5,247 bases of DNA from assembly GCA_030608125.1 (NCBI GenBank), contig JAUWEU010000058.1:1-5247 (forward strand), read 5' to 3'. This document shows, one piece after another, positions 1-5,247 of this stretch (position 1 is the stretch's first letter; every line of letters starts with the position of its first letter). The position numbers and the translations under genes were made by a program. Under the pieces are notes generated by a model that saw nothing but the letters and a program-made list of their open reading frames with translations, was not told the DNA's origin and searched no databases. The stretch comes from Dehalococcoidia bacterium. Lineage in GTDB: Bacteria > Chloroflexota > Dehalococcoidia > Dehalococcoidales > W498.

Positions 1-1085
1 GTCGTCTTGGTGCTAAGAGCACTACCCGGCTGACCCTCTTGCCAGGTGCGCTTTTTACTCAGCACACCTAACTGGAGGAGGAAAAGCTCATCAAATGCCA
101 GGCGAATCCTTGCCCGTGTCTTCATATCTTCATCTTCGGGAAAATGTGCCTGGCTTATCGCCTGAGGCAGCTCAAGTAGCTTCTGTCTCTCTCTCAACCC
201 TGACGGCAGAAAATCTTCCACCTGCCATGCCCACTGGTCTATAACCCCTTTCATCAGTTTTCTTACCTGGCGAGGGCGCAATCCCCGAGTAAGAGAATAG
301 AGAGGAACCAAGCGTCCGGTATGAATCAACTCTCTATCCTCCACTAGTTCCCACTCTGGAGATTCAAACACATAGCGCCCGTTAAACAAGCTTACCCTAC
401 CGCTGACAACTATCCGTGTATCAGTAGCTAGCTTTTTAGCCAGGTAGGGGTTATTAAACCACACTATTCTGACATTGCCCGTTTCATCGCCGACAACAGC
501 CTCGGTGCTCCGTCGACCACCCGGCCTGGTCTCATGAGCCTGCCACACATTAGCAACAATAGTCTCCTCCTCCCCTTCAGTAAGCTGTGAGATAGATTTC
601 CTCTGGCTATAGTCAAGGTGACGGTGTGGAAAGAAATAAAGCAAGTCCCGCACTGTCTTCACCCCTAGCTTGCTGAACTTAGTCGCCAGGCTTGAGCTAA
701 TGCCTCTAATGACAGTGATGGGTGAATCAATGGATTGGTTAACCACTGTAGTCTGCCCTCTTAACCGTGAAGGCAATCTGCTGGGTAAGGGGGTTGGCTT
801 GGCTTCCCTCTTCTGCCTTCCCCTGCCCTCCGCCTCGGCTAAAAAGTCAAGCACAACCTTTACCCAGTCTCTGCGTTGCTGTTTAGTCAACAAGGCATAG
901 CCAGAATCAGCCAGGTGAAGGGTGTAAAAACGGTTTACAAGCTGAGGATTAGTTATTGAGCCTATAGCCTGACCAGCCCAGCTGCCGAGGAATCTATCCA
1001 AACCACCGATTACTGCTGAATCTACATAACCCTTTTTGTGCTCAAGCTCAAGAATCTTACGCAGCGGCTCAACATTTATTGACAA
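1..1085 (-). CDS. recG: ATP-dependent DNA helicase RecG, N-terminal part (runs off left edge)
   Basis: RecG remodels stalled replication forks and branched DNA. The visible 361 codons cover the N-terminal extension and wedge domain and enter the helicase core; the Walker motifs lie outside the window. Residues 7-33 (PLRKILELE...AVIGGLDRFL) match the N-terminal helical extension seen in some RecGs. Residues 84-110 are a charged, Pro/Arg-rich linker. Residues 123-153 (ITVIRGISSSLATKFSKLG then TVRDLLYFFP) look like the helix-hairpin-helix entry. Residues 172-247 form the OB-fold wedge with F210-N-N-P-Y214, the F...Y spacing known to stack on the fork in RecG. GRLVPLYSLTRGL (257-269) and RLAFDELFLLQLG (328-340) are classic RecG blocks. 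I chose the TTG start at 1085-1083 because GGAGG lies 7 bases upstream. The only other in-frame conventional start after the upstream stop is GTG at 1103, which has no clear ribosome site. It is the last visible gene of the fakA-degV-degV run, 29 bases after degV-1. Identity is confident; the start is less so. Confidence 0.95.
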   Translation of the reverse strand, partial: MSINVEPLRKILELEHKKGYVDSAVIGGLDRFLGSWAGQAIGSITNPQLVNRFYTLHLADSGYALLTKQQRRDWVKVVLDFLAEAEGRGRQKREAKPTPLPSRLPSRLRGQTTVVNQSIDSPITVIRGISSSLATKFSKLGVKTVRDLLYFFPHRHLDYSQRKSISQLTEGEEETIVANVWQAHETRPGGRRSTEAVVGDETGNVRIVWFNNPYLAKKLATDTRIVVSGRVSLFNGRYVFESPEWELVEDRELIHTGRLVPLYSLTRGLRPRQVRKLMKGVIDQWAWQVEDFLPSGLRERQKLLELPQAISQAHFPEDEDMKTRARIRLAFDELFLLQLGVLSKKRTWQEGQPGSALSTKT

Positions 1086-1092
1086 GACCCTG

Positions 1093-1097
1093 CCTCC
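1093..1097 (-). promoter_or_regulatory. Shine-Dalgarno site deciding the TTG start of recG
   Basis: The minus-strand sequence GGAGG sits 7 bases before a TTG codon at 1085-1083. The first conserved RecG block begins a few codons later. No ATG is available in this frame back to the upstream stop, and the alternative GTG at 1103-1101 has only a poor site before it. This is why TTG is preferred. Confidence 0.65.
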
Positions 1098-1114
1098 GGT
1101 CACCCTGGCAATAG

Positions 1115-2050
1115 CTAACAGCGAGAGCAGTTCAACTTTGGTATATGTAGAGAGGGCAAGGAAATCCGCCTCTTTGCTGGCTCGCTTTGGCTAGCCTCCT
1201 GCCTGATGCTACTTACCTTCTCCATTAAGGCTAAAATTAGAGCGCCTGGACCACCATGAACCCCCAGGGCTGGTCCCAGCCTAGCAATGTGAATCCGTTC
1301 CCGGTCAAAGATAGAAGCAATACGCTCCTTGAGTGAACCGGCTTCGTCAGGCGTAGTGCTGTGAACAATAGCTAATTCTTGAATATTCAAGGCATTTTTT
1401 ACCAGGTCAAATAAACGGTCTATGCCCTTGCTGCGGGTGCGGGCTAGACCAGCCGGTAAAAGCTCGCCATCGCGCATGGTAAGCAAAGGCTTCACATTGA
1501 GCACACTGCCCAATAACGCCTTGGCCTTACCGATACGTCCCCCCAAAAGCAAGTATTTAAGGGTATCAAAAACACCAAGCAGGCGTATGCAGGGAATGCA
1601 CTGTCTTATCTCCTCCATTACCGCCTGCAAGCTTTCTCCAGCTATAGCTGCTTTGGCAGCAGCTATAGCTATCAGACCTAAACCCATAGATATGGAAAGA
1701 GAATCTACTACCTCAATAGGATGCCCCATCTCGGCTAGCTCCCTGCCCTGCAAGGCTGAGTTATAGGTGCCACTTAATTTGCTGGTAACCTGGATGGAGA
1801 CTATTTCATCAGCCTCTCTAGAAAGTTTCTTGTAGACATCGGCAAAATCCGCCGGCGAAGGCTGGGAGGTAGTAGGATGAACAGGGCTCTCCACCAGTTT
1901 CTGGTAAAACTCAGTCTCGCTTATATCAACCCTATCCCGATACACCTTTTGGCCAAAGCGCACATAGACTGGCACCACGGTAATCCCAAGTTCTTGAGCC
2001 AACAGGACAGGAAGGTCAGCAGTGCTATCGGTTACAATCTTAACCGTCAT
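1115..2050 (-). CDS. degV: DegV family protein, FakB-type fatty acid-binding subunit (copy 1, with C-terminal tail)
   Basis: DegV/FakB proteins bind one long-chain fatty acid in the cytoplasm and present its carboxyl group to FakA for phosphorylation. The 311-residue product has the full set of family blocks: KIVTDSTADLP (4-14), TSQPSP (61-66), SKLSGTY (90-96), VVDSLSISMGLGLI (114-127), GGRIGKAKALLGSVL (170-184) and HGGPGAL (265-271). T61, S93 and H265 sit at the positions known in FakB proteins to contact the fatty acid carboxylate, so an active binder is expected. Beyond about residue 278 it has an unusual 33-residue tail rich in Ser, Arg and Lys and ending CSRC, absent from the neighbouring copy. 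It starts 6 bases after the degV-2 stop with only a weak ribosome site (GTAGG), so translation is probably coupled. It aligns without gaps to copy 2 at about 48% identity by hand count. Lipid specificity cannot be read from sequence. Confidence 0.93.
   Translation of the reverse strand: MTVKIVTDSTADLPVLLAQELGITVVPVYVRFGQKVYRDRVDISETEFYQKLVESPVHPTTSQPSPADFADVYKKLSREADEIVSIQVTSKLSGTYNSALQGRELAEMGHPIEVVDSLSISMGLGLIAIAAAKAAIAGESLQAVMEEIRQCIPCIRLLGVFDTLKYLLLGGRIGKAKALLGSVLNVKPLLTMRDGELLPAGLARTRSKGIDRLFDLVKNALNIQELAIVHSTTPDEAGSLKERIASIFDRERIHIARLGPALGVHGGPGALILALMEKVSSIRQEASQSEPAKRRISLPSLHIPKLNCSRC
1640..1670. repeat. Perfect 13-bp inverted repeat with 5-base loop inside degV-1
   Basis: Arms 1640-1652 and 1658-1670 are exact reverse complements separated by TTGGC. 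Each arm also carries the self-palindromic decamer AGCTATAGCT, so two copies of that decamer lie 21 bp apart. The stretch encodes an Ala/Ile-rich helix (AIAAAKAAIA) in degV-1. The repeat may come only from alternating Ala and Ile codons, but it should form a stable stem in the degV mRNA. Confidence 0.85.
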
Positions 2051-2056
2051 AAAAAC

Positions 2057-2899
2057 CTACTCACTATCTCCTAACACAGATACAATAAGAATATGAGGAC
2101 CGGTATGGGTGCCGATTACCGGGCTTGTCTTTGAGCGGTAGATACGCTCTTTGGGAAACTTAACACTGAGCCGCTCCGCCAGCATCTCGGCATCATCAGG
2201 AGTAGTCGCATCCTCAATCGCCATCCCCTCAATATGGGCATAGCCCATAGCAAAGTGACACAAGTGGTCAATCGCCTTAGCCCGAGAGCGCTCCCTACCA
2301 GCCGGGTGAACCACCCCATCTTTTATAGTTATAATGGGATTTATTTTAAGCACTGACCCCATAAGAGCCTGGGCGGCGCCAATGCGCCCACCCCGTTTTA
2401 GATACTCCAGGGTATCAAAGGCGGCGCGGAATTCAACACGCTTTACATTGCGCTGGGCGATATCCTTTACCTCGTCAAAGCTAGCTCCAGCCTGAGCTGC
2501 TCTAGCCGCAGTAATAACTATAAGCCCCTCCCCCATGATAGCTGACTGCGAATCAATTACTTCTACCCGGCATTTCCGCTTCATTAACCCTATACTCTGC
2601 AACGCCACCTCATAGGTACCACTGAGCTTAGAACTAAGACTGATGGCGAGGATTTCATCGGTTTCTTCGGCCAGCTTATCGTATGCCTCGGCAAAGGCTG
2701 CTGGTGATGGCACTGAAGTAACCGGTAGAATTTGGCTATGCTGCAGCCTGTCATAGAATTGCTCAGCAGTGAGGTCAATGCCATCGCGATAGACCTCTTC
2801 TCCAAAGCGAAGATTTAGCGGAACTACTGTGATTCCCAGCTCATTAACCACCTGAGATGGCAAATCGGCAACACTATCAGTCACAATCTTGACTGTCAT
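2057..2899 (-). CDS. degV: DegV family protein, FakB-type fatty acid-binding subunit (copy 2)
   Basis: This 280-residue protein has the normal DegV length and is predicted to carry a fatty acid to FakA. Visible blocks are KIVTDSVADLP (4-14), TSVPSP (61-66), SKLSGTY (90-96), VIDSQSAIMGEGLI (114-127), FDTLEYLKRGGRIG (161-174) and GTHTGP (263-268). The putative carboxylate ligands T61, S93 and H265 are all kept. The usual GPG after the histidine reads GPH here (H269), a deviation copy 1 does not share. It begins 22 bases after the fakA stop, behind a strong AGGGGAG ribosome site, and its stop is 6 bases before copy 1. It shares about 133 of 278 aligned residues with copy 1, but residues 141-160 are almost wholly different. 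Adjacency to fakA makes it a natural FakB partner. DegV proteins are often annotated only as fatty acid-binding proteins of unknown role, so the FakB role is inferred from context and residues. Confidence 0.93.
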   Translation of the reverse strand: MTVKIVTDSVADLPSQVVNELGITVVPLNLRFGEEVYRDGIDLTAEQFYDRLQHSQILPVTSVPSPAAFAEAYDKLAEETDEILAISLSSKLSGTYEVALQSIGLMKRKCRVEVIDSQSAIMGEGLIVITAARAAQAGASFDEVKDIAQRNVKRVEFRAAFDTLEYLKRGGRIGAAQALMGSVLKINPIITIKDGVVHPAGRERSRAKAIDHLCHFAMGYAHIEGMAIEDATTPDDAEMLAERLSVKFPKERIYRSKTSPVIGTHTGPHILIVSVLGDSE

Positions 2900-2905
2900 A
2901 GCGTA

Positions 2906-2912
2906 CTCCCCT
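2906..2912 (-). promoter_or_regulatory. Strong ribosome binding site of degV-2
   Basis: AGGGGAG on the minus strand stands 6 bases before the ATG at 2899 and lies entirely within the short gap after fakA. It is the strongest Shine-Dalgarno site in the operon as seen by eye. It supports independent, efficient translation of this acyl carrier, in contrast to the weakly signalled copy 1. Confidence 0.8.
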
Positions 2913-2921
2913 ATATGCTTA

Positions 2922-4556
2922 TCACTCTACAGAGACAATATAATTATAGTGAGGCTGACCGCCCCGAATTACTTCAATTTGAAGCTGGGGGTTCTGCTCA
3001 CGGATACTAGCACTAACCTGCTCAGCCTCAGCCGCCTCGGTATCAGCCCCATAGTAGATGGTAACCACCTCAGCTTCCTCCAAACCCAGCCTAGCTAACA
3101 CCTCGTTAAGGACATCGGTGGTATTATCACCCACCGCTACTAAGTCCCCATCCAAGAAACCGATAGCCTGCTTCTTCTTAATACTAAGCTTACCTAACTG
3201 GGTAGAGCGCACTGCCCGAGTAATCTCAATAGACTTTACTGTTGACCTCGCTTTTTTCATAATCTGAGTGTTTGTCTCAAAATCTGCCTCAAAGTCAAAA
3301 GCTAAAAGGGTAGCTACCCCTTGTGGAATTGTTTCCGTAGGCACCACCTCAACCTTCTTCTCAGTCAAGGATTGAACCTGCCCAGCGGTAAGCACTATAT
3401 TTTTATTATTAGGTAGGATAATAACCTTATCTGAAACCACCGACTCCACAGCCTGGAGCAATTCCTTGGTGCTAGGGTTCATTGTCTGTCCGCCAAGAAC
3501 AATAGCCGCCGCCCCTAAGCTTCTAAAGACCTCGGTAAGCCCATCCCCAGAAATGACAGCAATAATAGCTATATCCGCCGCCGGTATTCCCTCCTTCTGC
3601 ATCTTGAGAAAGTCCTGGTACTGCTCATCCATATTCCGTATGCTTATTTCATGCAGAGTGCCTAGTGGAGCAACATAATGAAGAATCTTACCCGGGTCTA
3701 GAGCGTGGATATGAACCCTGATTGTAGAGTCATCACCGACTACAATTAGAGACAGCCCTTTCTTCTCCAGTTTCAACCTAAGCTTATCCGGGTCGAGCCC
3801 CTCTCCCTTGAGCAGAAAGTTAGTACAATACCCATAGGGCACCTCTTCCACGGTCAGCATTTGCGGTGCTCTTGCCGCTAGAGGAACGCTACTAGCAATC
3901 ATCCAGGGCTTACGGAGCTGTATTTGCTCTATCTCACCTCTAAGGTAGTAGAGGGCACCCTCCAAGATGGTATACAGACCTTGTCCCCCAGCATCCACCA
4001 CCCCTGCCTCCTTTAACACTGGCAGGAGGCTAGGGGTATTAGCTACTGACTCTTTGGCAGTGCTAACTATAGCCTGCATAACCGATATCAGGTCGCTACT
4101 GCCGGTAGCGGCTTGTTCCTGAGCAGCCGCTGAGGCTTCTCTAATTACGGTAAGCATAGTTCCTTCCACAGGGTTGCTTAACCCTCGATAAGCCATTATT
4201 GATGCCTGCTGCAAGGCATCAGCCAAGTCACTACCGACAAATGATTTCTTTTCTTGTAAGCCCTGTGCCAAGCCTCGCCAAATCTGAGATAGGATTACCC
4301 CACTGTTACCCCTAGCCCCTATCAGCGCCCCCTTAGCCATAGCTTGAGCTACTGCCGAAGCACTACGGTCAGGAGCTCGATAGGCTTCCTCCATACTGGA
4401 ACGCATGGTAAGCAACATATTAGTCCCAGTATCACCATCAGGCACTGGGAAGACATTCATGGCATCAACATCCGAAGCACTTTTCTCTAACCAAGTAGTA
4501 GCGGCAACAAACATTTCCCTTAACTCTTGGCCGCTAATAGAGTCAACTTGTTTCAT
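2922..4556 (-). CDS. fakA: Fatty acid kinase ATP-binding subunit FakA (YloV/DAK2 domain protein)
   Basis: FakA phosphorylates fatty acids held by FakB, giving acyl-phosphate for membrane lipid synthesis. The 544-residue product has the usual family length and three-part build. The N-terminal DhaL/DAK2 nucleotide domain (about 10-200) carries VPDGDTGTNM (38-47) with metal-binding D40 and D42, then GARGNSGVILS (80-90), EGTMLTVIREA (131-141) and VDAGGQGLY (187-195). The middle domain (about 235-310) has YGYCTNFLLKGEGL with C244 and the HIH pair H282/H284, matching the Cys and His-x-His metal site described in FakA. The C-terminal DegV-like domain (about 325-544) has GGQTMNPST (355-363), LPNNKNI (381-387) and IGFLDGDLV (465-473). 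No key motif is missing. AAGGA lies 9 bases before the ATG. It heads the run into degV-2, degV-1 and recG, and a sigma70-like promoter lies just upstream. Older annotations call this family dihydroxyacetone kinase-like, but it lacks the DhaK substrate domain and adjoins two DegV genes, so FakA is preferred. Confidence 0.95.
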   Translation of the reverse strand: MKQVDSISGQELREMFVAATTWLEKSASDVDAMNVFPVPDGDTGTNMLLTMRSSMEEAYRAPDRSASAVAQAMAKGALIGARGNSGVILSQIWRGLAQGLQEKKSFVGSDLADALQQASIMAYRGLSNPVEGTMLTVIREASAAAQEQAATGSSDLISVMQAIVSTAKESVANTPSLLPVLKEAGVVDAGGQGLYTILEGALYYLRGEIEQIQLRKPWMIASSVPLAARAPQMLTVEEVPYGYCTNFLLKGEGLDPDKLRLKLEKKGLSLIVVGDDSTIRVHIHALDPGKILHYVAPLGTLHEISIRNMDEQYQDFLKMQKEGIPAADIAIIAVISGDGLTEVFRSLGAAAIVLGGQTMNPSTKELLQAVESVVSDKVIILPNNKNIVLTAGQVQSLTEKKVEVVPTETIPQGVATLLAFDFEADFETNTQIMKKARSTVKSIEITRAVRSTQLGKLSIKKKQAIGFLDGDLVAVGDNTTDVLNEVLARLGLEEAEVVTIYYGADTEAAEAEQVSASIREQNPQLQIEVIRGGQPHYNYIVSVE

Positions 4557-4565
4557 CTTACCTCA

Positions 4566-4570
4566 TCCTT
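4566..4570 (-). promoter_or_regulatory. Ribosome binding site of fakA
   Basis: AAGGA on the minus strand lies 9 bases before the fakA ATG at 4556-4554. A second purine run, GAGG, lies 4 bases before it. Either can pair with 16S rRNA, and both support this start, which is also where family similarity begins. The AAGGA element partly overlaps the -35 box proposed for rpmB on the other strand. Confidence 0.6.
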
Positions 4571-4597
4571 GCCAAGCTCGCCTGGCTATGATATATT
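4569..4597 (+). promoter_or_regulatory. Predicted sigma70-type promoter of rpmB
   Basis: TTGCCA (4569-4574) and TATATT (4592-4597) are separated by 17 bases, and each matches the consensus hexamer at five of six positions. A TG two bases upstream of the -10 (4589-4590) makes it an extended -10. The start would fall near 4604, leaving a leader of about 52 bases before the rpmB ATG. This is read by eye and not proven. Confidence 0.6.
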
Positions 4598-4603
4598 ATG
4601 GTT

Positions 4604-4616
4604 GGTATTTTATACC
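4604..4616. repeat. Small inverted repeat between the two promoters (possible operator)
   Basis: GGTAT-TTT-ATACC is a perfect 5-bp inverted repeat with a 3-base centre, and TTGG/CCAA extends it imperfectly with one extra C. It overlaps the proposed fakA -10 box and the predicted starts of both genes, so a bound protein could affect both directions. It is short and A/T-rich and may be chance. It does not resemble the FapR operator as I recall it. Confidence 0.3.
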
Positions 4617-4636
4617 CAATTTATTTTAACAGTCAA
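4609..4636 (-). promoter_or_regulatory. Predicted sigma70-type promoter of the fakA-degV-degV-recG run
   Basis: On the minus strand TTGACT (4636-4631) and TATAAA (4614-4609) are 16 bases apart, and each matches the consensus hexamer at five of six positions. Transcription would begin near 4602, giving a leader of about 46 bases. No other promoter-sized gap exists downstream in the run, so this is the likely source of the whole operon transcript. Confidence 0.55.
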
Positions 4637-4641
4637 AGGAG
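4635..4641 (+). promoter_or_regulatory. Ribosome binding site of rpmB, unusually far from the start
   Basis: AAAGGAG is a strong Shine-Dalgarno match but stands 14 bases before the ATG at 4656, longer than the usual 5-9. The ATG is fixed by the MKCELCGK start typical of L28, and no in-frame ATG or GTG lies between the two. The site abuts the proposed -35 box of the opposing fakA promoter. Confidence 0.6.
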
Positions 4642-4655
4642 AAGATATACTACCT

Positions 4656-4844
4656 ATGAAATGTGAATTATGTGGCAAATCACCCCAATTCGGTCATCGT
4701 GTGAGCCACTCTAAACACCACACTAATCGTCGCTGGATGCCTAATATTCACCCGGCTACTCTCATTATAAACGGTAAGCCAAAACGACTCAATCTGTGCA
4801 CCAGATGCTTACGCAGTCAGCACAAAGTTGCCAAAACTACATAA
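4656..4844 (+). CDS. rpmB: Large-subunit ribosomal protein bL28
   Basis: L28 is a small rRNA-binding protein of the 50S subunit. The 62-residue product begins MKCELCGKSPQFGHRVSHS and carries the L28 signature region TNRRWMPNIHP (23-33). Four cysteines in two pairs (C3/C6 and C48/C51) form the zinc-ribbon version of L28, the zinc-dependent type, as opposed to the zinc-free paralogue that some bacteria induce under zinc starvation. The length is normal for the family and the protein is strongly basic. The reading frame stays open upstream of 4656, but that stretch crosses the promoter region and the start of fakA and shows no L28 similarity, so the ATG at 4656 is used. It is transcribed divergently from fakA and converges on rpe 31 bases downstream. 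It appears to be a single-gene unit. Confidence 0.96.
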   Translation: MKCELCGKSPQFGHRVSHSKHHTNRRWMPNIHPATLIINGKPKRLNLCTRCLRSQHKVAKTT

Positions 4845-4857
4845 GCACCTCTTTTTT
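4806..4857 (+). terminator. Weak candidate terminator at the end of rpmB
   Basis: TGCTTA (4806-4811) pairs with TAAGCA (4842-4847, including the rpmB stop), and TTTTTT follows at 4852-4857. The 30-base loop and short stem make this a poor intrinsic terminator. It is listed because the T-tract is the only such signal in the convergent rpmB/rpe gap. Base-pairing strength was not computed. Confidence 0.22.
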
Positions 4858-4875
4858 ATTTCCTTCAGCTACTTT

Positions 4876-5247
4876 CTAGCCCAAGCTAGCCCGTATCCTT
4901 CCCAGAGCCTCAGCCACGGTTTGTCCTGAATGAAACACGGCTACTCCGGCTACCAATACCCTAGCCCCGGCTTGCACCACCTTAGGGGCAACCTCGGCAT
5001 TGATGCCACCATCCACTTCTAGCTCGGCAGCCAAACCTTTTCTGTCCAACTCAATACGCAAACGGGCTATCTTGCCCAGCATATCCTCAATAAAAGCCTG
5101 GCCACTGAAGCCGGGATTGACTGTCATGACCAGGGCTAAATCAAGCTCAGGAAGGATTTCATCAAGAGTGTCTATAGGCGTGCCTGGATTAAGGGCAACC
5201 CCTGCCTTAATGCCTAATCCCTTGATTGTGCGAATGGCCCGGTGGAT
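4876..5247 (-). CDS. rpe: Ribulose-phosphate 3-epimerase, C-terminal part (runs off right edge)
   Basis: Rpe interconverts ribulose 5-phosphate and xylulose 5-phosphate in the pentose phosphate pathway, in the cytoplasm. The visible 123 residues are the C-terminal half of a TIM barrel usually about 220 long, so roughly 95-100 N-terminal residues lie beyond the edge. The open frame continues upstream of the internal ATG at 5127 with clear family sequence (KAGVALNPGTP), so that ATG is not the start. Diagnostic blocks are MTVNPGFSGQAFI (visible residues 41-53), LEVDGGI (76-82) with the catalytic Asp, and the phosphate-loop region VAGVAVF (99-105). In many Rpe proteins the last block reads VAGSAVF, so Val replaces the usual Ser. 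The stop lies 31 bases from the end of the convergent rpmB. Rpe next to rpmB and fakA fits a neighbourhood known from Bacillus. Confidence 0.95.
   Translation of the reverse strand: MHRAIRTIKGLGIKAGVALNPGTPIDTLDEILPELDLALVMTVNPGFSGQAFIEDMLGKIARLRIELDRKGLAAELEVDGGINAEVAPKVVQAGARVLVAGVAVFHSGQTVAEALGRIRASLG

Noticed and set aside
670..900. Plus-strand open frame of 76 codons
   Set aside because: It lies opposite the recG N-terminal extension and linker, which shows clear family similarity on the minus strand. The plus-strand product has no recognisable features and no good ribosome site.
1422..1766. Plus-strand open frame of 114 codons opposite degV-1
   Set aside because: It is fully antisense to the best conserved part of DegV. 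The product is basic and Ser/Pro/Ala-rich, as expected of a complementary-strand shadow.
1115..2899. Tandem pair considered as serine dehydratase subunits (sdaAB/sdaAA), as in the Bacillus neighbourhood
   Set aside because: Both proteins carry DegV signatures (VTDS.ADLP, TSxPSP, SKLSGTY, GGRIG) and no serine dehydratase iron-sulfur cysteine pattern.
2922..4556. Dihydroxyacetone kinase as the function of the DAK2 protein
   Set aside because: There is no DhaK substrate-binding domain or gene in view. The C-terminal half is the DegV-like part of FakA/YloV, and two DegV genes follow directly.
4527..4655. N-terminal extension of rpmB back to an ATG at 4527
   Set aside because: The extra 43 codons overlap fakA and both predicted promoters, and L28 proteins begin at the MKCELCGK block.
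4876..4889. CTAGC-CCAA-GCTAG hairpin over the rpe stop, considered as a terminator
   Set aside because: The stem is only 5 bp and no T-tract follows on either strand at the right distance.
1..5247. Mobile element, CRISPR array, defence system or RNA gene
   Set aside because: No array of repeats, transposase, integrase, tRNA or rRNA signature was seen on either strand. All sizeable stretches are explained by conserved housekeeping genes.

Overview
The window is a compact bacterial housekeeping segment with five genes in view, two of them cut by the window edges. Coding density is very high, base composition looks balanced, and no transposase, integrase, CRISPR array, tRNA or rRNA was seen. 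The RecG N-terminal extension, the Cys4 zinc-type L28 and the gene order suggest a Chloroflexota member, possibly Dehalococcoidia. This assignment is by recollection of family style only and has low to moderate confidence.

Layout: on the minus strand, reading right to left, fakA (4556-2922), degV-2 (2899-2057), degV-1 (2050-1115) and recG (from 1085, running off the left edge) form one tightly packed co-directional run. The gaps are 22, 6 and 29 bases. Rightward from the divergent 99-base gap lies rpmB (4656-4844, plus strand), which converges on rpe (minus strand, from the right edge to 4876). No stretch over 300 bases lacks a gene. The only notable intergenic regions are 4557-4655, which holds candidate facing promoters, and 4845-4875, a 31-base convergent gap.

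Functionally, the core is a complete fatty acid kinase set. FakA is the ATP-binding kinase, and the two DegV-family proteins are FakB-type acyl carriers that would present a bound fatty acid for phosphorylation to acyl-phosphate. Acyl-phosphate normally feeds PlsX/PlsY phospholipid synthesis, but those genes are not in the window. The two DegV proteins align without gaps over 278 residues at about 48% identity by hand count, with divergence concentrated in one 20-residue block. They are therefore an old tandem duplication that may have different acyl preferences.

The rpe / rpmB / fakA / recG neighbourhood resembles the one known in Bacillus subtilis (rpe, rpmB, yloU, yloV, sdaAB, sdaAA, recG). 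Here yloU is absent, two degV genes occupy the place of the serine dehydratase genes, and rpmB is flipped relative to the rest. I found no clearly novel system. The points most worth a second look are the duplicated acyl carriers, the facing promoters, a perfect 13-bp inverted repeat inside degV-1, and the TTG start of recG.
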